A DNA stretch of 64,000 nt from Spirochaetaceae bacterium (GTDB taxonomy: Bacteria; Spirochaetota; Spirochaetia; B11-G9), in NCBI GenBank assembly GCA_015493635.1, contig WGCU01000013.1, positions 25,006 through 89,005 of the forward strand, written 5' to 3'. The position numbers were made by a program, and so were the translations under genes. The notes below the pieces were generated by a model that did not search any database, was not told where the DNA came from, and worked only from the letters and a program-made list of their open reading frames with translations. Position 1 is the stretch's first letter; the number at the start of each line of letters is the position of its first letter. Below are positions 48,527-57,371 of the stretch, one piece after another.

Positions 48527-49972
48527 TCAGATATCTCCCTTCAGGTGAGCAAGATATTTTGAGATTGCTTCTGCGGCTCTGCTTCCCTCATTAATTCCCC
48601 GCACAACAAGGGAAGCTCCGGTGGAAGCATCTCCGGCAGTGAAAATTCCTTTACTACTTGTCATAAAACGGTCATCCCTCTTTATATTCCCCCGGGAGTC
48701 CAGCTCAACATCCAGATTTTTAACAAGTCCGGTATGATCCACATGCAAAAAACCCATGGCAAGAAGCACAAGATCAACCTTCAGGGTGAACTCAGTACCG
48801 GGAAGTTCTTTCATTTCAAAGCGCTTTTTATGTTCATTGTATAACCATTCAACCCGTGAAAAATGTGCTTCATTAAGGTGAATCCCATCCCGAGATGAAA
48901 AAAAGCGGGTGGATATACCCCAGTCCCGTACAGCTCCTTCATCCTGGGAAGTTGATGTCCTTAAAATTTTTGGCCAATCCGGCCACTCAGGATTCCAGCT
49001 TTCTTTCCATTCTCTCGGTTTCGGCATTATCTCATACTGGTGGACGCTTTCCGCGCCCTGCCTAATGGCTGTTCCAACACAGTCGGAACCAGTGTCTCCA
49101 CCGCCGATAACAAGAACCTTTTTATCTTTTGCAGATATAATATCGGAGTACGGAACACTTCCTTCAACGTACCTGTTTGATCCGGACAGATAATCAAGGG
49201 CAAAGTGGATCCCTTCAAGGCCTCTCCCGCCGGCAGGAAGATCACGGGGAGTTCCAGCCCCGAGAGCAAGGAGGACCGCATCAAAGGATTTTTTTAAATA
49301 CCGTACCGATATATCTTCACCAATTGATACATCCGTTTTAAAAATTATCCCCTCACGCTCCATGAGAGAAATTCTCCTGTCAAGAATACGTTTATCAAGC
49401 TTAAAATTTGGAATACCGTACCGTAAAAGACCACCGGCCCGGGACGATTTTTCAAAAACGGTAACAGAATGTCCAGCCCTTCTCAGAGCCTGAGCCGCAG
49501 AAAGACCTGTAGGTCCGGAGCCGACAACCGCAACACTTTTTCCTGTTTCCCGTACTGGAATCTCAGGGATAACCCAGCCCTCTTTAAATGCACGTTCAGC
49601 TATGGCAAATTCAATCTGTTTAATCGTCACCGGTGCATCATTGATGGACAGAGTGCATGAGGTTTCACAGGGGGCAGGACAGACACGTCCGGTAAACTCA
49701 GGAAAACTATTGGTCACAGAAAGTCTCCTCCATGCCTCTTTCCAGTCATTCCTGTATACAAGGTCATTCCATTCAGGAATAAGGTTTCCGAGAGGACACC
49801 CGAGGGAATGGCAGAACGGGAGACCGCAGTCCATACACCGTGCTCCTTGGATCTGTATTTCTTCATCAGATAGATAGGTGGTAAATTCATTGTAGTGTTT
49901 AATCCGGTTTTCGATCTTTTCATACGTTCCCGAAGCTCTTTTATACTCAATAAAACCTGTTATTTTTCCCAT
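48527..49972 (-). CDS. gltD: glutamate synthase, small (NADPH) subunit
   Basis: A 481-residue FAD/NAD(P) subunit. Two [4Fe-4S] cysteine groups (CMDCGLPFCHSLGCPLGN and CPAPCETSC), FAD Rossmann motif VVGSGPTGLSAAQALRRAG, and the pyridine nucleotide site LVIGGGDTGSDC. It feeds electrons to GltB. Start overlaps the gltB end by 13 bases. It faces pfp with a 12-base gap and no clear terminator between. Confidence 0.96.
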   Translation of the reverse strand: MGKITGFIEYKRASGTYEKIENRIKHYNEFTTYLSDEEIQIQGARCMDCGLPFCHSLGCPLGNLIPEWNDLVYRNDWKEAWRRLSVTNSFPEFTGRVCPAPCETSCTLSINDAPVTIKQIEFAIAERAFKEGWVIPEIPVRETGKSVAVVGSGPTGLSAAQALRRAGHSVTVFEKSSRAGGLLRYGIPNFKLDKRILDRRISLMEREGIIFKTDVSIGEDISVRYLKKSFDAVLLALGAGTPRDLPAGGRGLEGIHFALDYLSGSNRYVEGSVPYSDIISAKDKKVLVIGGGDTGSDCVGTAIRQGAESVHQYEIMPKPREWKESWNPEWPDWPKILRTSTSQDEGAVRDWGISTRFFSSRDGIHLNEAHFSRVEWLYNEHKKRFEMKELPGTEFTLKVDLVLLAMGFLHVDHTGLVKNLDVELDSRGNIKRDDRFMTSSKGIFTAGDASTGASLVVRGINEGSRAAEAISKYLAHLKGDI

Positions 49973-52900
49973 ATATCTACTCCTTCCGCCTGCATCTTTT
50001 CCAGAGCTTTACGGTATTCAACGGGAATCACCTTTACAAACGATGGAAGAGATTCTTCCCAGTGTCCCAATATTTTAGAAGCCTGTTCACTCTGTGTGCA
50101 TCTATGATGCTCCTCAATGCATTCCTTAAGACGGGTTATATCATCCTGTGCACTGACCGGTTCTATATCAACCATCTCCAGATTACAACGGGTATCAAAG
50201 AGCTGATCATCATCGAGAACGTACGCTATCCCTCCGCTCATACCCGCGGCAAAATTCAAGCCAGTCCGTCCGAGAACAACAACGACCCCCCCTGTCATAT
50301 ACTCACATCCATGATCTCCCACCCCTTCTACAACTGCTGTTGCGCCTGAATTCCGTACAGCAAAGCGCTCCCCTGCCATTCCGTTTACTAAAAGAACTCC
50401 TTCCGTGGCTCCGAAGAGAGCAACATTCCCTATTAGAATGTTATTTTCCGGCCTAAAAGTCGTTCCGGGAGACGGCGTAATGATAATTTTCCCTCCCGAC
50501 AGCCCTTTTCCCACATAATCGTTTGCAATACCGGTCAACTTCAAACTCATGCCCTTACATAGAAATGCACCGAAGCTTTGCCCGGCGCCCCCCTGTACTT
50601 CAAAAACCAATGAATCATCATCAAGACTTTCCTTACCGTACCGTTTAACAATTTCTCCGCTCATGTATGTGCCGAAAGATCTGTTACTGTTACGGATCTG
50701 TACAGGCAGGGTCAGCCTCTCTTTTTTTTCAATAACAGGAAGAATTTTCTTGAATACGACACTATCCAGGGTACCATCTATAAATTCCCAGCCTGTCATG
50801 TTCTTGCGTGTACACCGGTAACTTCCTCCCGGAGGCAGCGGTGGTTTTTGCAGCAGAGCACTAAAATCCAACCCCCTGTCTTTCCAGTAGGATACCGCTT
50901 CATTTACCTCAAGAATATCACTCTGCCCGATCATATCATCAAATTTACGGAATCCGAGGGACGCCATTATCTCCCTGACATCCTCTGCAACAAACATCAT
51001 GTAGTTGACAAGGTACTCAGGTTTCCCCTTGAAACGTTTCCGGAGTTCCGGATTCTGTGTCGCCACACCGACCGGACAGGTATTAAGATGGCACTTCCGC
51101 ATGAGAACACACCCCATCGTTACAAGACTTATGGTAGCAAACCCGAATTCCTCGGCCCCCAGAAGAGCCGCGATAACGACATCACGGCCGGTACGCAGCT
51201 GCCCGTCAGTCTGTATGCGAATACCTGACCGGAGATTATTGAGCACCAGCGTCTGTTGTGTTTCAGAAAGGCCAATTTCCCAGGGGATTCCTGCGTACTT
51301 GATTGAGGAAAGGGGAGAAGCTCCTGTACCGCCGTCATGTCCGCTGATAAGTACCATATCTGCTTTCCCTTTAGCCACACCGGCAGCTATAGTTCCTACA
51401 CCAACTTCCGAAACCAGTTTTACCGAAACCCGTGCATCCGGATTAGCGTTATGAAGATCGTATATTAACTGGGAAAGGTCTTCGATAGAATAGATATCAT
51501 GATGAGGCGGCGGGGATATCAGCGTAACCCCCGGAATGGAATGTCTGATCCGTGCAATGTTTATATCAACCTTGTGTCCGGGCAGCTGGCCACCCTCTCC
51601 TGGTTTTGCCCCCTGAGCCATCTTGATCTGCATCTCCCGGGCATTTACGAGGTAATTGATCGTTACACCGAAACGGCCGGATGATACCTGCTTTACGAAT
51701 GTTTTCGCAAGATCTCCGCCGGGAAGCGGTGCAAACCGTACTTCATCTTCCCCACCCTCACCGGAATTACTCATGGCGCCAAGTCTGTTCATTGCAATAG
51801 CTATCGTTTCGTGAGCTTCTTTACTGATTGAACCCATGGACATGGCTGATGAAGCAAAGCGTTTTACAATTTCCTCAGCGCTTTCAACCTCTTCCAGGGG
51901 GACAGGCTCTCTTTTTCTGAACGTAAACAAGCCGCGGAGGGTACAGAGATTTTTGCCGGCATTGTTGATGGCCCGGGCAAATTCACGATATTTTTCATAA
52001 CTCTTTTCCCGGACCGCTTTCTGAATGGTTACAACAACCTCAGGTGTCATAAGATGCTTTTCCGAATGCCTCCGATAATGGATAGTACCACCGGAATCAA
52101 GAGGAGGGAAAGGCGTGCTCTGCCCTTTAAACACCAGACGGTGCCGCTTTTCGATGGAAGCAGCAATTTCCTTTAAACCTACCCCTCCTATCCGTGTCGG
52201 AGTCCCGGGAAAATATTTTTCTATAAATGAAGGATGAAGTCCTACTGCTTCAAAAATCTGTGCCCCCTTGTAGCTCCTGATGGTGGATACACCCATCTTT
52301 GACATTATTTTTAAAAGTCCCTTTTTCAGGGATGCAATATAATTTTCAAACGCTTTATCCAGTTTGTCCAGTCCGTTTAATTTCCCCCTGTCCATGCGGT
52401 CTTTTATAATTTCAAACGCAAGATACGGATTAACCGCACTTGCACCATAACCGATGAGGGCAGCCATCTGCATGACATCTCTCACCTCTCCTGTTTCCAC
52501 GAGAAGTCCCGCCAGTTGTCTCCGCCGGGAATAGACAAGATGCTGATTTACTACGGAAATTGCCAGGAGAGCGGGAATGGGATATTCCTCTTCAGCCACA
52601 CCGCGGTCACTGAGAATAAGAAATGTATTTCCCTGGTCTATGAGTTCATCCGCCCTGGCACAAATATGTTCAAGAGATTCTTCAAGAGTTCTTCCCGGCT
52701 GCTCAGGATTGTATAGAATATCAATAACAGCTGCTGTCTGACCTTCCACATTTGCTTTTTTAAACATCAGCATATCATCGTTGGACAATACCGGATGGGA
52801 AAGCTTTAACTGTTTACAGTGAAGGGGGCCTTCCTCCAGTAGATTATGCTCCCTGCCTATAAAACTCATGAGAGACATGACAAGATTTTCACGGTACGGA

Positions 52901-54474
52901 TCAATGGGCGGATTGGTTACCTGGGCAAAAACCTGTCTGAAATAATTGTATAGAAGCTGAGGACGGTCAGACAGAACAGCAAGGGAAGCATCATTACCCA
53001 TGGAACTTATCGGCTCACTTCCCTGTACTGCCATAGGAATAAGTATTTTGTCTATTTCTTCAAGGGTATACCCGAAAACCCGTTCAAGTTTCTCAATATC
53101 ATCTTTCACCTCCAGATCGGTATCCGGAGCACGGAAAAGCCCTTTAAGCTCAATCCTGTTTTCATCAAGCCAGCGCCGGTACGGTTTCCGGCGGGATATT
53201 TTTGATTTAATTTCATGATCATACATAATCCGCTTCTGTCCGGTATCTACCATAAGCATCCTTCCCGGGCCGAGGCGTCCGTTTTTGAGAATATTTTCAG
53301 GCGGTATATCGAGAACACCCGCCTCCGATGCAAGAATAACTCTCCCGTCCTTTGTAACGAGCCACCGGGCTGGACGCAGACCGTTCCGGTCAAGGGATGC
53401 ACCGACCTTTATTCCATCAGAAAACACGAGAGCGGCCGGACCGTCCCATGGTTCAAGTATCGAAGCATGATACTCATAGAAGGTTCTTCGGTCTTCACTT
53501 ATATGATAACGCTTACCAAATGGCTCCGGTACCATCATCATCATGGTATGTTCCATTGAGCGCCCTCCCTGTACAAGGAGTTCAAAAGCAGTATCAAAAA
53601 TGGCAGAATCACTCTGCGTACTGTCAATGAGAGGGAAGATACGCTTTAAATCATCGCCAAAGAGCGGCGATGACAACATGGATTCCCGGGCACGCATCTT
53701 GCTGATATTCCCCCGTAAGGTGTTAATCTCACCATTATGCGCGATATATCTGAAAGGCTGAGCTAAAGACCATGAGGGGAATGTATTGGTGCTGTACCGT
53801 TGATGAACAAGTGCAATGGCACTCTTGAAGGTACGGTCCTGCAGATCCGGATAAAACTGCTCAAGCTGAGGAGCCACAAACATCCCTTTATAGATAATAG
53901 TCCTTGCTGAAAATGATGGGATATACAAGTCTTCAATCGTATAGCCCTTTAAAGCAGCGGCTTTTTCCACCAGACGACGCAGTACGTAAAGCTTTCGTTC
54001 CAGCTCATCTCCTGTAAGCCCCGGTACAGATACGAACATCTGGACAACAAACGGCATTGATAACCGGGCAGTTTCTCCAAGACAGTCCGGATTAACAGGG
54101 ACATCCCTCTGACCGATTATTTTTCCGCCGTTCTCCTCCAGGGTATTGTGAACGAGAAGCAGCAGAGCATCCCGTTTTTTACGGTCTGTTGGAAAAAACA
54201 TGACTCCCAGTCCGTAAGAACCCTGATCAGGAAGGCTGAAACCCAGAGATGACGCGGTCTTTGCAAAAAACTCTGCCGGTATCTGGGTTAAAATCCCTGC
54301 TCCATCCCCTGTATTGATGTCTCCTCCCACCGCGCCCCTATGAACAAGGTTCTTCAGTATCGTTATACCATCCTGTACCGTTTTAAAAGAGGGTATACCA
54401 TTAACCTCAGCAATAAACCCGACACCGCAGTTATCATGTTCAAATTCAGGATTGTAGAGTCCCTGTTTTTCCAT
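49960..54474 (-). CDS. gltB: glutamate synthase, large subunit
   Basis: A 1504-residue enzyme converting glutamine + 2-oxoglutarate to two glutamates. N-terminal Ntn amidotransferase with the catalytic Cys16 (HDNCGVGF, to be exposed by removing a 15-residue propeptide), central domain, FMN/synthase domain (SSGRFGVTINYLVNAREMQIKMAQGAKPGEGGQLPG), the [3Fe-4S] cysteines in CVLMRKCHLNTCPVG, and the C-terminal GXGXG beta-helix. Has its own strong promoter, with a dyad at the transcription start that probably binds the neighbouring NrpR-like repressor. Confidence 0.97.
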   Translation of the reverse strand: MEKQGLYNPEFEHDNCGVGFIAEVNGIPSFKTVQDGITILKNLVHRGAVGGDINTGDGAGILTQIPAEFFAKTASSLGFSLPDQGSYGLGVMFFPTDRKKRDALLLLVHNTLEENGGKIIGQRDVPVNPDCLGETARLSMPFVVQMFVSVPGLTGDELERKLYVLRRLVEKAAALKGYTIEDLYIPSFSARTIIYKGMFVAPQLEQFYPDLQDRTFKSAIALVHQRYSTNTFPSWSLAQPFRYIAHNGEINTLRGNISKMRARESMLSSPLFGDDLKRIFPLIDSTQSDSAIFDTAFELLVQGGRSMEHTMMMMVPEPFGKRYHISEDRRTFYEYHASILEPWDGPAALVFSDGIKVGASLDRNGLRPARWLVTKDGRVILASEAGVLDIPPENILKNGRLGPGRMLMVDTGQKRIMYDHEIKSKISRRKPYRRWLDENRIELKGLFRAPDTDLEVKDDIEKLERVFGYTLEEIDKILIPMAVQGSEPISSMGNDASLAVLSDRPQLLYNYFRQVFAQVTNPPIDPYRENLVMSLMSFIGREHNLLEEGPLHCKQLKLSHPVLSNDDMLMFKKANVEGQTAAVIDILYNPEQPGRTLEESLEHICARADELIDQGNTFLILSDRGVAEEEYPIPALLAISVVNQHLVYSRRRQLAGLLVETGEVRDVMQMAALIGYGASAVNPYLAFEIIKDRMDRGKLNGLDKLDKAFENYIASLKKGLLKIMSKMGVSTIRSYKGAQIFEAVGLHPSFIEKYFPGTPTRIGGVGLKEIAASIEKRHRLVFKGQSTPFPPLDSGGTIHYRRHSEKHLMTPEVVVTIQKAVREKSYEKYREFARAINNAGKNLCTLRGLFTFRKREPVPLEEVESAEEIVKRFASSAMSMGSISKEAHETIAIAMNRLGAMSNSGEGGEDEVRFAPLPGGDLAKTFVKQVSSGRFGVTINYLVNAREMQIKMAQGAKPGEGGQLPGHKVDINIARIRHSIPGVTLISPPPHHDIYSIEDLSQLIYDLHNANPDARVSVKLVSEVGVGTIAAGVAKGKADMVLISGHDGGTGASPLSSIKYAGIPWEIGLSETQQTLVLNNLRSGIRIQTDGQLRTGRDVVIAALLGAEEFGFATISLVTMGCVLMRKCHLNTCPVGVATQNPELRKRFKGKPEYLVNYMMFVAEDVREIMASLGFRKFDDMIGQSDILEVNEAVSYWKDRGLDFSALLQKPPLPPGGSYRCTRKNMTGWEFIDGTLDSVVFKKILPVIEKKERLTLPVQIRNSNRSFGTYMSGEIVKRYGKESLDDDSLVFEVQGGAGQSFGAFLCKGMSLKLTGIANDYVGKGLSGGKIIITPSPGTTFRPENNILIGNVALFGATEGVLLVNGMAGERFAVRNSGATAVVEGVGDHGCEYMTGGVVVVLGRTGLNFAAGMSGGIAYVLDDDQLFDTRCNLEMVDIEPVSAQDDITRLKECIEEHHRCTQSEQASKILGHWEESLPSFVKVIPVEYRKALEKMQAEGVDIWEK

Positions 54475-54490
54475 ATGCTTTATCCTCCGA

Positions 54491-54520
54491 TATTTTATGG
54501 CATTTTATTGCCGTAAAATA
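54491..54520. promoter_or_regulatory. 30-bp inverted repeat at the gltB transcription start, candidate NrpR operator
   Basis: TATTTTATGGC-N8-GCCGTAAAATA, 10 of 11 positions symmetric. The core is GGCA-N6-TGCC. It begins at the expected +1 of the gltB promoter. The archaeal NrpR operator in Methanococcus maripaludis is GGAA-N6-TTCC, the same geometry with a different third base. Operator identity is inferred. Confidence 0.65.
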
Positions 54521-54526
54521 TTTTTA

Positions 54527-54555
54527 AGCATAGTACTATTCTCTCATGATGTCAA
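54527..54555 (-). promoter_or_regulatory. sigma-70 promoter of gltB
   Basis: Minus strand: TTGACA (54550-54555), 17-base spacer, TATGCT (54527-54532), near consensus. Predicted +1 at about 54520, the edge of the dyad. CGGAGGA ribosome binding site follows. Confidence 0.8.
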
Positions 54556-54573
54556 CGAAAACAAAAACAAGAA

Positions 54574-55569
54574 TTAAAACATTCTTTTAAGTTCGTGGAA
54601 TTCAACAAGAGAGCTGTATTCAACCAAGCCGCTTATTGCCTTGGAAATAACAGATATTCCACTCTCTTCCAGATAAGCAACCGGATTCAAACCGCCGACA
54701 ATAACTCCGCCAAGCCGGCCCCAGTCTATTGGTATCTGCAAAAGTGAGTGCCCCGGCCAGCCAAGACGTAAAAATCCCCCAAGCCCGTCACGCTCCATTA
54801 TTTTTCCAATTTCCACCACCCTCTTTAGAGAATCTGCCGGTACTTCCAGAAAATTTGCCCCTATGCTTCCGCTGCCGGAGTGAACAACCTCACGATAACG
54901 GATCATCCCGCTTTTAATAAAAATTTCGAGAGGATCAATACTTGTACCATCATACCTGACTATCTGGGTAAACCGGAGAGGGTCCCTGTTTTCAATCTCC
55001 AGGATTCCTCCAAAAATAGCCCGGACAGGTATTCCGTTCCTGCCGATTACACCATGGAGTGTTACAGAACAAACGGTTCCGATACCGACATAACCGGAAG
55101 GAATTGTTTCGCCTCCGACACTTTCTCCTGAAAGATAAATTCCGATAAGTCTGCCCATGGAGAATCCGCTCTCAAATGCAGTTACAAGCATGGATGAGGC
55201 TTCTTTCATAAACCTTTCTTCAATAAGGCTGATATTTACAACAACGGTACCTGCTTTCCTGTCAGGATCGTAGTTCATCTTATAAGTAAGGAGATCTATC
55301 TTTGCGGTAATAAATCCCACTTTTTCAAAAACACGGGATTTTTCCAGTTCATCCGAACCCTTCTCGGTAATAACTCTCCCGTGCTTTTTTACATACGCTG
55401 TAAGACCCTGTCTATCCAGCTCTATAAGATGAAGGCGCACCGTTCGTTCACTCATATCAATACCCATACGGGAAAATGCTTCGGTAAGTTTCGCACTGGA
55501 AACAGGATGATCACTCTCACTGAGTATACGGAGAATTGCCAATCTCTTTTTTTCTATTCTTTCTCTCAT
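54574..55569 (-). CDS. NrpR-like transcriptional repressor
   Basis: A 331-residue protein. N-terminal winged helix (residues about 1-70, KKRLAILRILSESDHPVSSAKLTEAFSRMG; ERTVRLHLIELDRQGL) followed by a single NrpR domain (about 80-325, DUF128-type, for example RLIGIYLSGESVGGETIPSGYVGIGTVCSV and GGVIVGGLNPVAYLEE). In methanogens NrpR represses nitrogen genes and is released by 2-oxoglutarate. The archaeal protein often has two such domains; this one has one. It lies between gltB and the NifA-like activator. No Shine-Dalgarno precedes the ATG. A role as nitrogen repressor is inferred from family plus context. Confidence 0.88.
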   Translation of the reverse strand: MRERIEKKRLAILRILSESDHPVSSAKLTEAFSRMGIDMSERTVRLHLIELDRQGLTAYVKKHGRVITEKGSDELEKSRVFEKVGFITAKIDLLTYKMNYDPDRKAGTVVVNISLIEERFMKEASSMLVTAFESGFSMGRLIGIYLSGESVGGETIPSGYVGIGTVCSVTLHGVIGRNGIPVRAIFGGILEIENRDPLRFTQIVRYDGTSIDPLEIFIKSGMIRYREVVHSGSGSIGANFLEVPADSLKRVVEIGKIMERDGLGGFLRLGWPGHSLLQIPIDWGRLGGVIVGGLNPVAYLEESGISVISKAISGLVEYSSLVEFHELKRMF

Positions 55570-55577
55570 AGACTTGC

Positions 55578-55604
55578 TTTATAACAGAATATGACCGATG
55601 TCAA
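55578..55604 (-). promoter_or_regulatory. probable promoter of the NrpR-like gene
   Basis: Minus strand: TTGACA (55599-55604), 15-base spacer, TATAAA (55578-55583). The ATG follows the -10 after 8 bases, so the transcript would be leaderless or nearly so. The short spacer makes the exact -10 uncertain. Confidence 0.5.
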
Positions 55605-55628
55605 TGATTTTCTTTACTTGAAAACAAC

Positions 55629-55657
55629 TTGATAATAATCCTACATTTATGTAGTAT
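55629..55657 (+). promoter_or_regulatory. promoter of the NifA-like gene with embedded dyad
   Basis: TTGATA (55629-55634), 17-base spacer, TAGTAT (55652-55657). The ATG at 55665 begins 7 bases after the -10, so +1 is about the A of ATG. The dyad CTACATTTATGTAG (55641-55654) covers the spacer and half the -10; a bound regulator would block polymerase. Confidence 0.6.
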
Positions 55658-55664
55658 TTATTTT

Positions 55665-57194
55665 ATGGAGAGAGAACATTACAAACGCAAGATTCAGGAA
55701 CTTACGCTGTTGTATGATATAAGCCAGAAACTTGATCAAAGTCTCGATCTTGACAAAATCATTCAGCCGGTGCTCATGTCAATGGCTGAAGATATGGGTC
55801 TTATCCGCGGGATGGTAACCCTCTACAACCGGCAGACTGAAAGAATTCAGATAGCAGCATCCTACGGCCTTTCCGACAAAGAGGAACAGAGAGGGGCCTA
55901 TCAACCTGGAGAAGGTATCATTGGAAGGGTATTTAAAACCGGAAAAGCCGTTACCATTCCTGAAATAAAGAACGAACCGCATTTTCTTAATAAAACAGGC
56001 GTAAGAAAAGAGGAATCCATTAAAAATCTTGCGTTTATCTGTGCTCCCATAAAAATAGAAAATACACCCATAGGAACAATCAGTGCCGACAGACCCTACT
56101 CCGACAGTAAAAAACTTGAAGAAGATGTAAAACTTCTTTCGATAATAGGGTCCATGATTGCGGGAGCTGTAAAGATCAGACGGAGAGTTGATGAGGAAAA
56201 AGAACTTCTCAGGGAGGAACTTACCTCAAAATATAAACCGGACAATCTCATCGGAACCTCGACAGCCATGCTTGAAGTGTATGAGCTTATCAATCAGGTC
56301 GCAAAAAGTGATGCGACAGTTCTCATACGTGGGGAAAGCGGAACAGGAAAAGAACTCGCCGCTCACGCTATCCACATGAACAGCCTCCGGTCGGACAAGC
56401 CTTTTATCAAGGTAAACTGTGCCGCGCTCCCGGAATCAATCATTGAAAGCGAGCTTTTCGGCCACGAGAAAGGAGCATTTACCAATGCAATAAACAAACG
56501 GATAGGACGGTTTGAACTTGCTGATAACGGTACCATTTTTCTCGATGAAATAGGCGATCTTACCCCTGCTACCCAGGTTAAGCTCCTCAGAGTTCTTCAG
56601 GAAAAAGAGTTTGAACGGGTAGGAGGTTCAAAAACACATTCTATAAATGTCCGGGTTATTGCCGCAACAAACAGACCCCTGGAAAAGCTTATAGCTGAAA
56701 ACAGGTTCAGGGAAGACCTGTATTACCGGCTTAATGTTTTTCCTATCCACCTGCCCCCGCTGAGGGACCGGAGGAGTGACGTCATGCTCCTTACCGATTA
56801 TTTTACCGAAAAATACAGCAAAACAAACGGAAAGCCGATAAAACGCATCTCAACCCCTGCCATAGAACTTCTCATGAGTTATCACTGGCCGGGAAACGTC
56901 AGAGAGCTTGAAAACTGCATTGAGCGGGCGGTTCTCCTCAGTACCGATGGAGTTATCCACGGGCACCATCTACCGCCAAGTCTCCAGAGCGCCGAATCCA
57001 CAGGGACGAGTATTCACGAGACTCTCGAAGACGCCGTAGCAAAACTTGAAAAAGAACTTATTCTCGATGCTCTGAAATCAACAAAAGGGAACCGGGCAAA
57101 GGCGGCGCGGATTCTCGGACTGACAGAACGAAAAATGGGTCTGCGTATCAATAAGTATTCCCTCATGCCTTCCATATTCCATACATTTTCGTAG
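55665..57194 (+). CDS. NifA-like sigma-54-dependent activator
   Basis: ORF track starts at a TTG (55629) that would put a promoter-like dyad inside the gene; ATG 55665 (MEREHYKRK) is preferred, giving 509 residues. N-terminal GAF domain (about 15-165), central AAA+ domain (about 195-425: GESGTGKELAAHAIH, GTIFLDEIGDL), and a C-terminal Fis-type helix-turn-helix (RAKAARILGLTERKMGLRI). The sigma-54 contact loop reads GAFTNA rather than GAFTGA. No Shine-Dalgarno. It is followed by a -24/-12 promoter for amtB-glnK-glnN, its likely target. No nif structural genes are present here. Confidence 0.9.
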   Translation: MEREHYKRKIQELTLLYDISQKLDQSLDLDKIIQPVLMSMAEDMGLIRGMVTLYNRQTERIQIAASYGLSDKEEQRGAYQPGEGIIGRVFKTGKAVTIPEIKNEPHFLNKTGVRKEESIKNLAFICAPIKIENTPIGTISADRPYSDSKKLEEDVKLLSIIGSMIAGAVKIRRRVDEEKELLREELTSKYKPDNLIGTSTAMLEVYELINQVAKSDATVLIRGESGTGKELAAHAIHMNSLRSDKPFIKVNCAALPESIIESELFGHEKGAFTNAINKRIGRFELADNGTIFLDEIGDLTPATQVKLLRVLQEKEFERVGGSKTHSINVRVIAATNRPLEKLIAENRFREDLYYRLNVFPIHLPPLRDRRSDVMLLTDYFTEKYSKTNGKPIKRISTPAIELLMSYHWPGNVRELENCIERAVLLSTDGVIHGHHLPPSLQSAESTGTSIHETLEDAVAKLEKELILDALKSTKGNRAKAARILGLTERKMGLRINKYSLMPSIFHTFS

Positions 57195-57199
57195 GTTTT

Positions 57200-57224
57200 T
57201 GTTTTATATTCTACATTTTTGTAG
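57200..57224. promoter_or_regulatory. candidate upstream activator sites for amtB
   Basis: CTACATTTTTGTAG (57211-57224) repeats the dyad CTACA-N4-TGTAG of the NifA-like gene's promoter. Overlapping it is TGT-N10-ACA (57200-57215), the classical NifA site pattern. Both lie about 110-130 bases before the -24 element, the normal distance for enhancer binding. The dyad is followed by T6, so a weak terminator for the upstream gene is an alternative reading. Confidence 0.55.
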
Positions 57225-57330
57225 TTTTTTAAAATATTAATTCTGATAGTATTTTCATCTCATCACTTGTCACATTCCTATCTTCTTCCCACACATATTT
57301 TTAACATTTAATATTTTCCCGGATTTTATT

Positions 57331-57348
57331 TTGGCATAACTTATGCTT
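57331..57348 (+). promoter_or_regulatory. sigma-54 (-24/-12) promoter of amtB-glnK-glnN
   Basis: TTGGCATAACTTATGCTT: GG at 57333-57334 and GC at 57345-57346 with exactly 10 bases between, as sigma-54 requires. It lies 24 bases before the GTG of amtB and behind an activator gene. Confidence 0.85.
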
Positions 57349-57371
57349 GTAGCTTATCAAAGGAGAATTGT

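Noticed and set aside
54491-54520. gltB dyad as a transcription attenuator hairpin
   Set aside because: AT-rich flanks and no U-tract follow; its position at +1 fits an operator better than a terminator.
57211-57230. CTACATTTTTGTAG plus T6 as terminator of the NifA-like gene
   Set aside because: The stem is only 5 bp of mixed composition, and the same dyad occurs in the activator promoter where termination makes no sense; kept as an alternative only.
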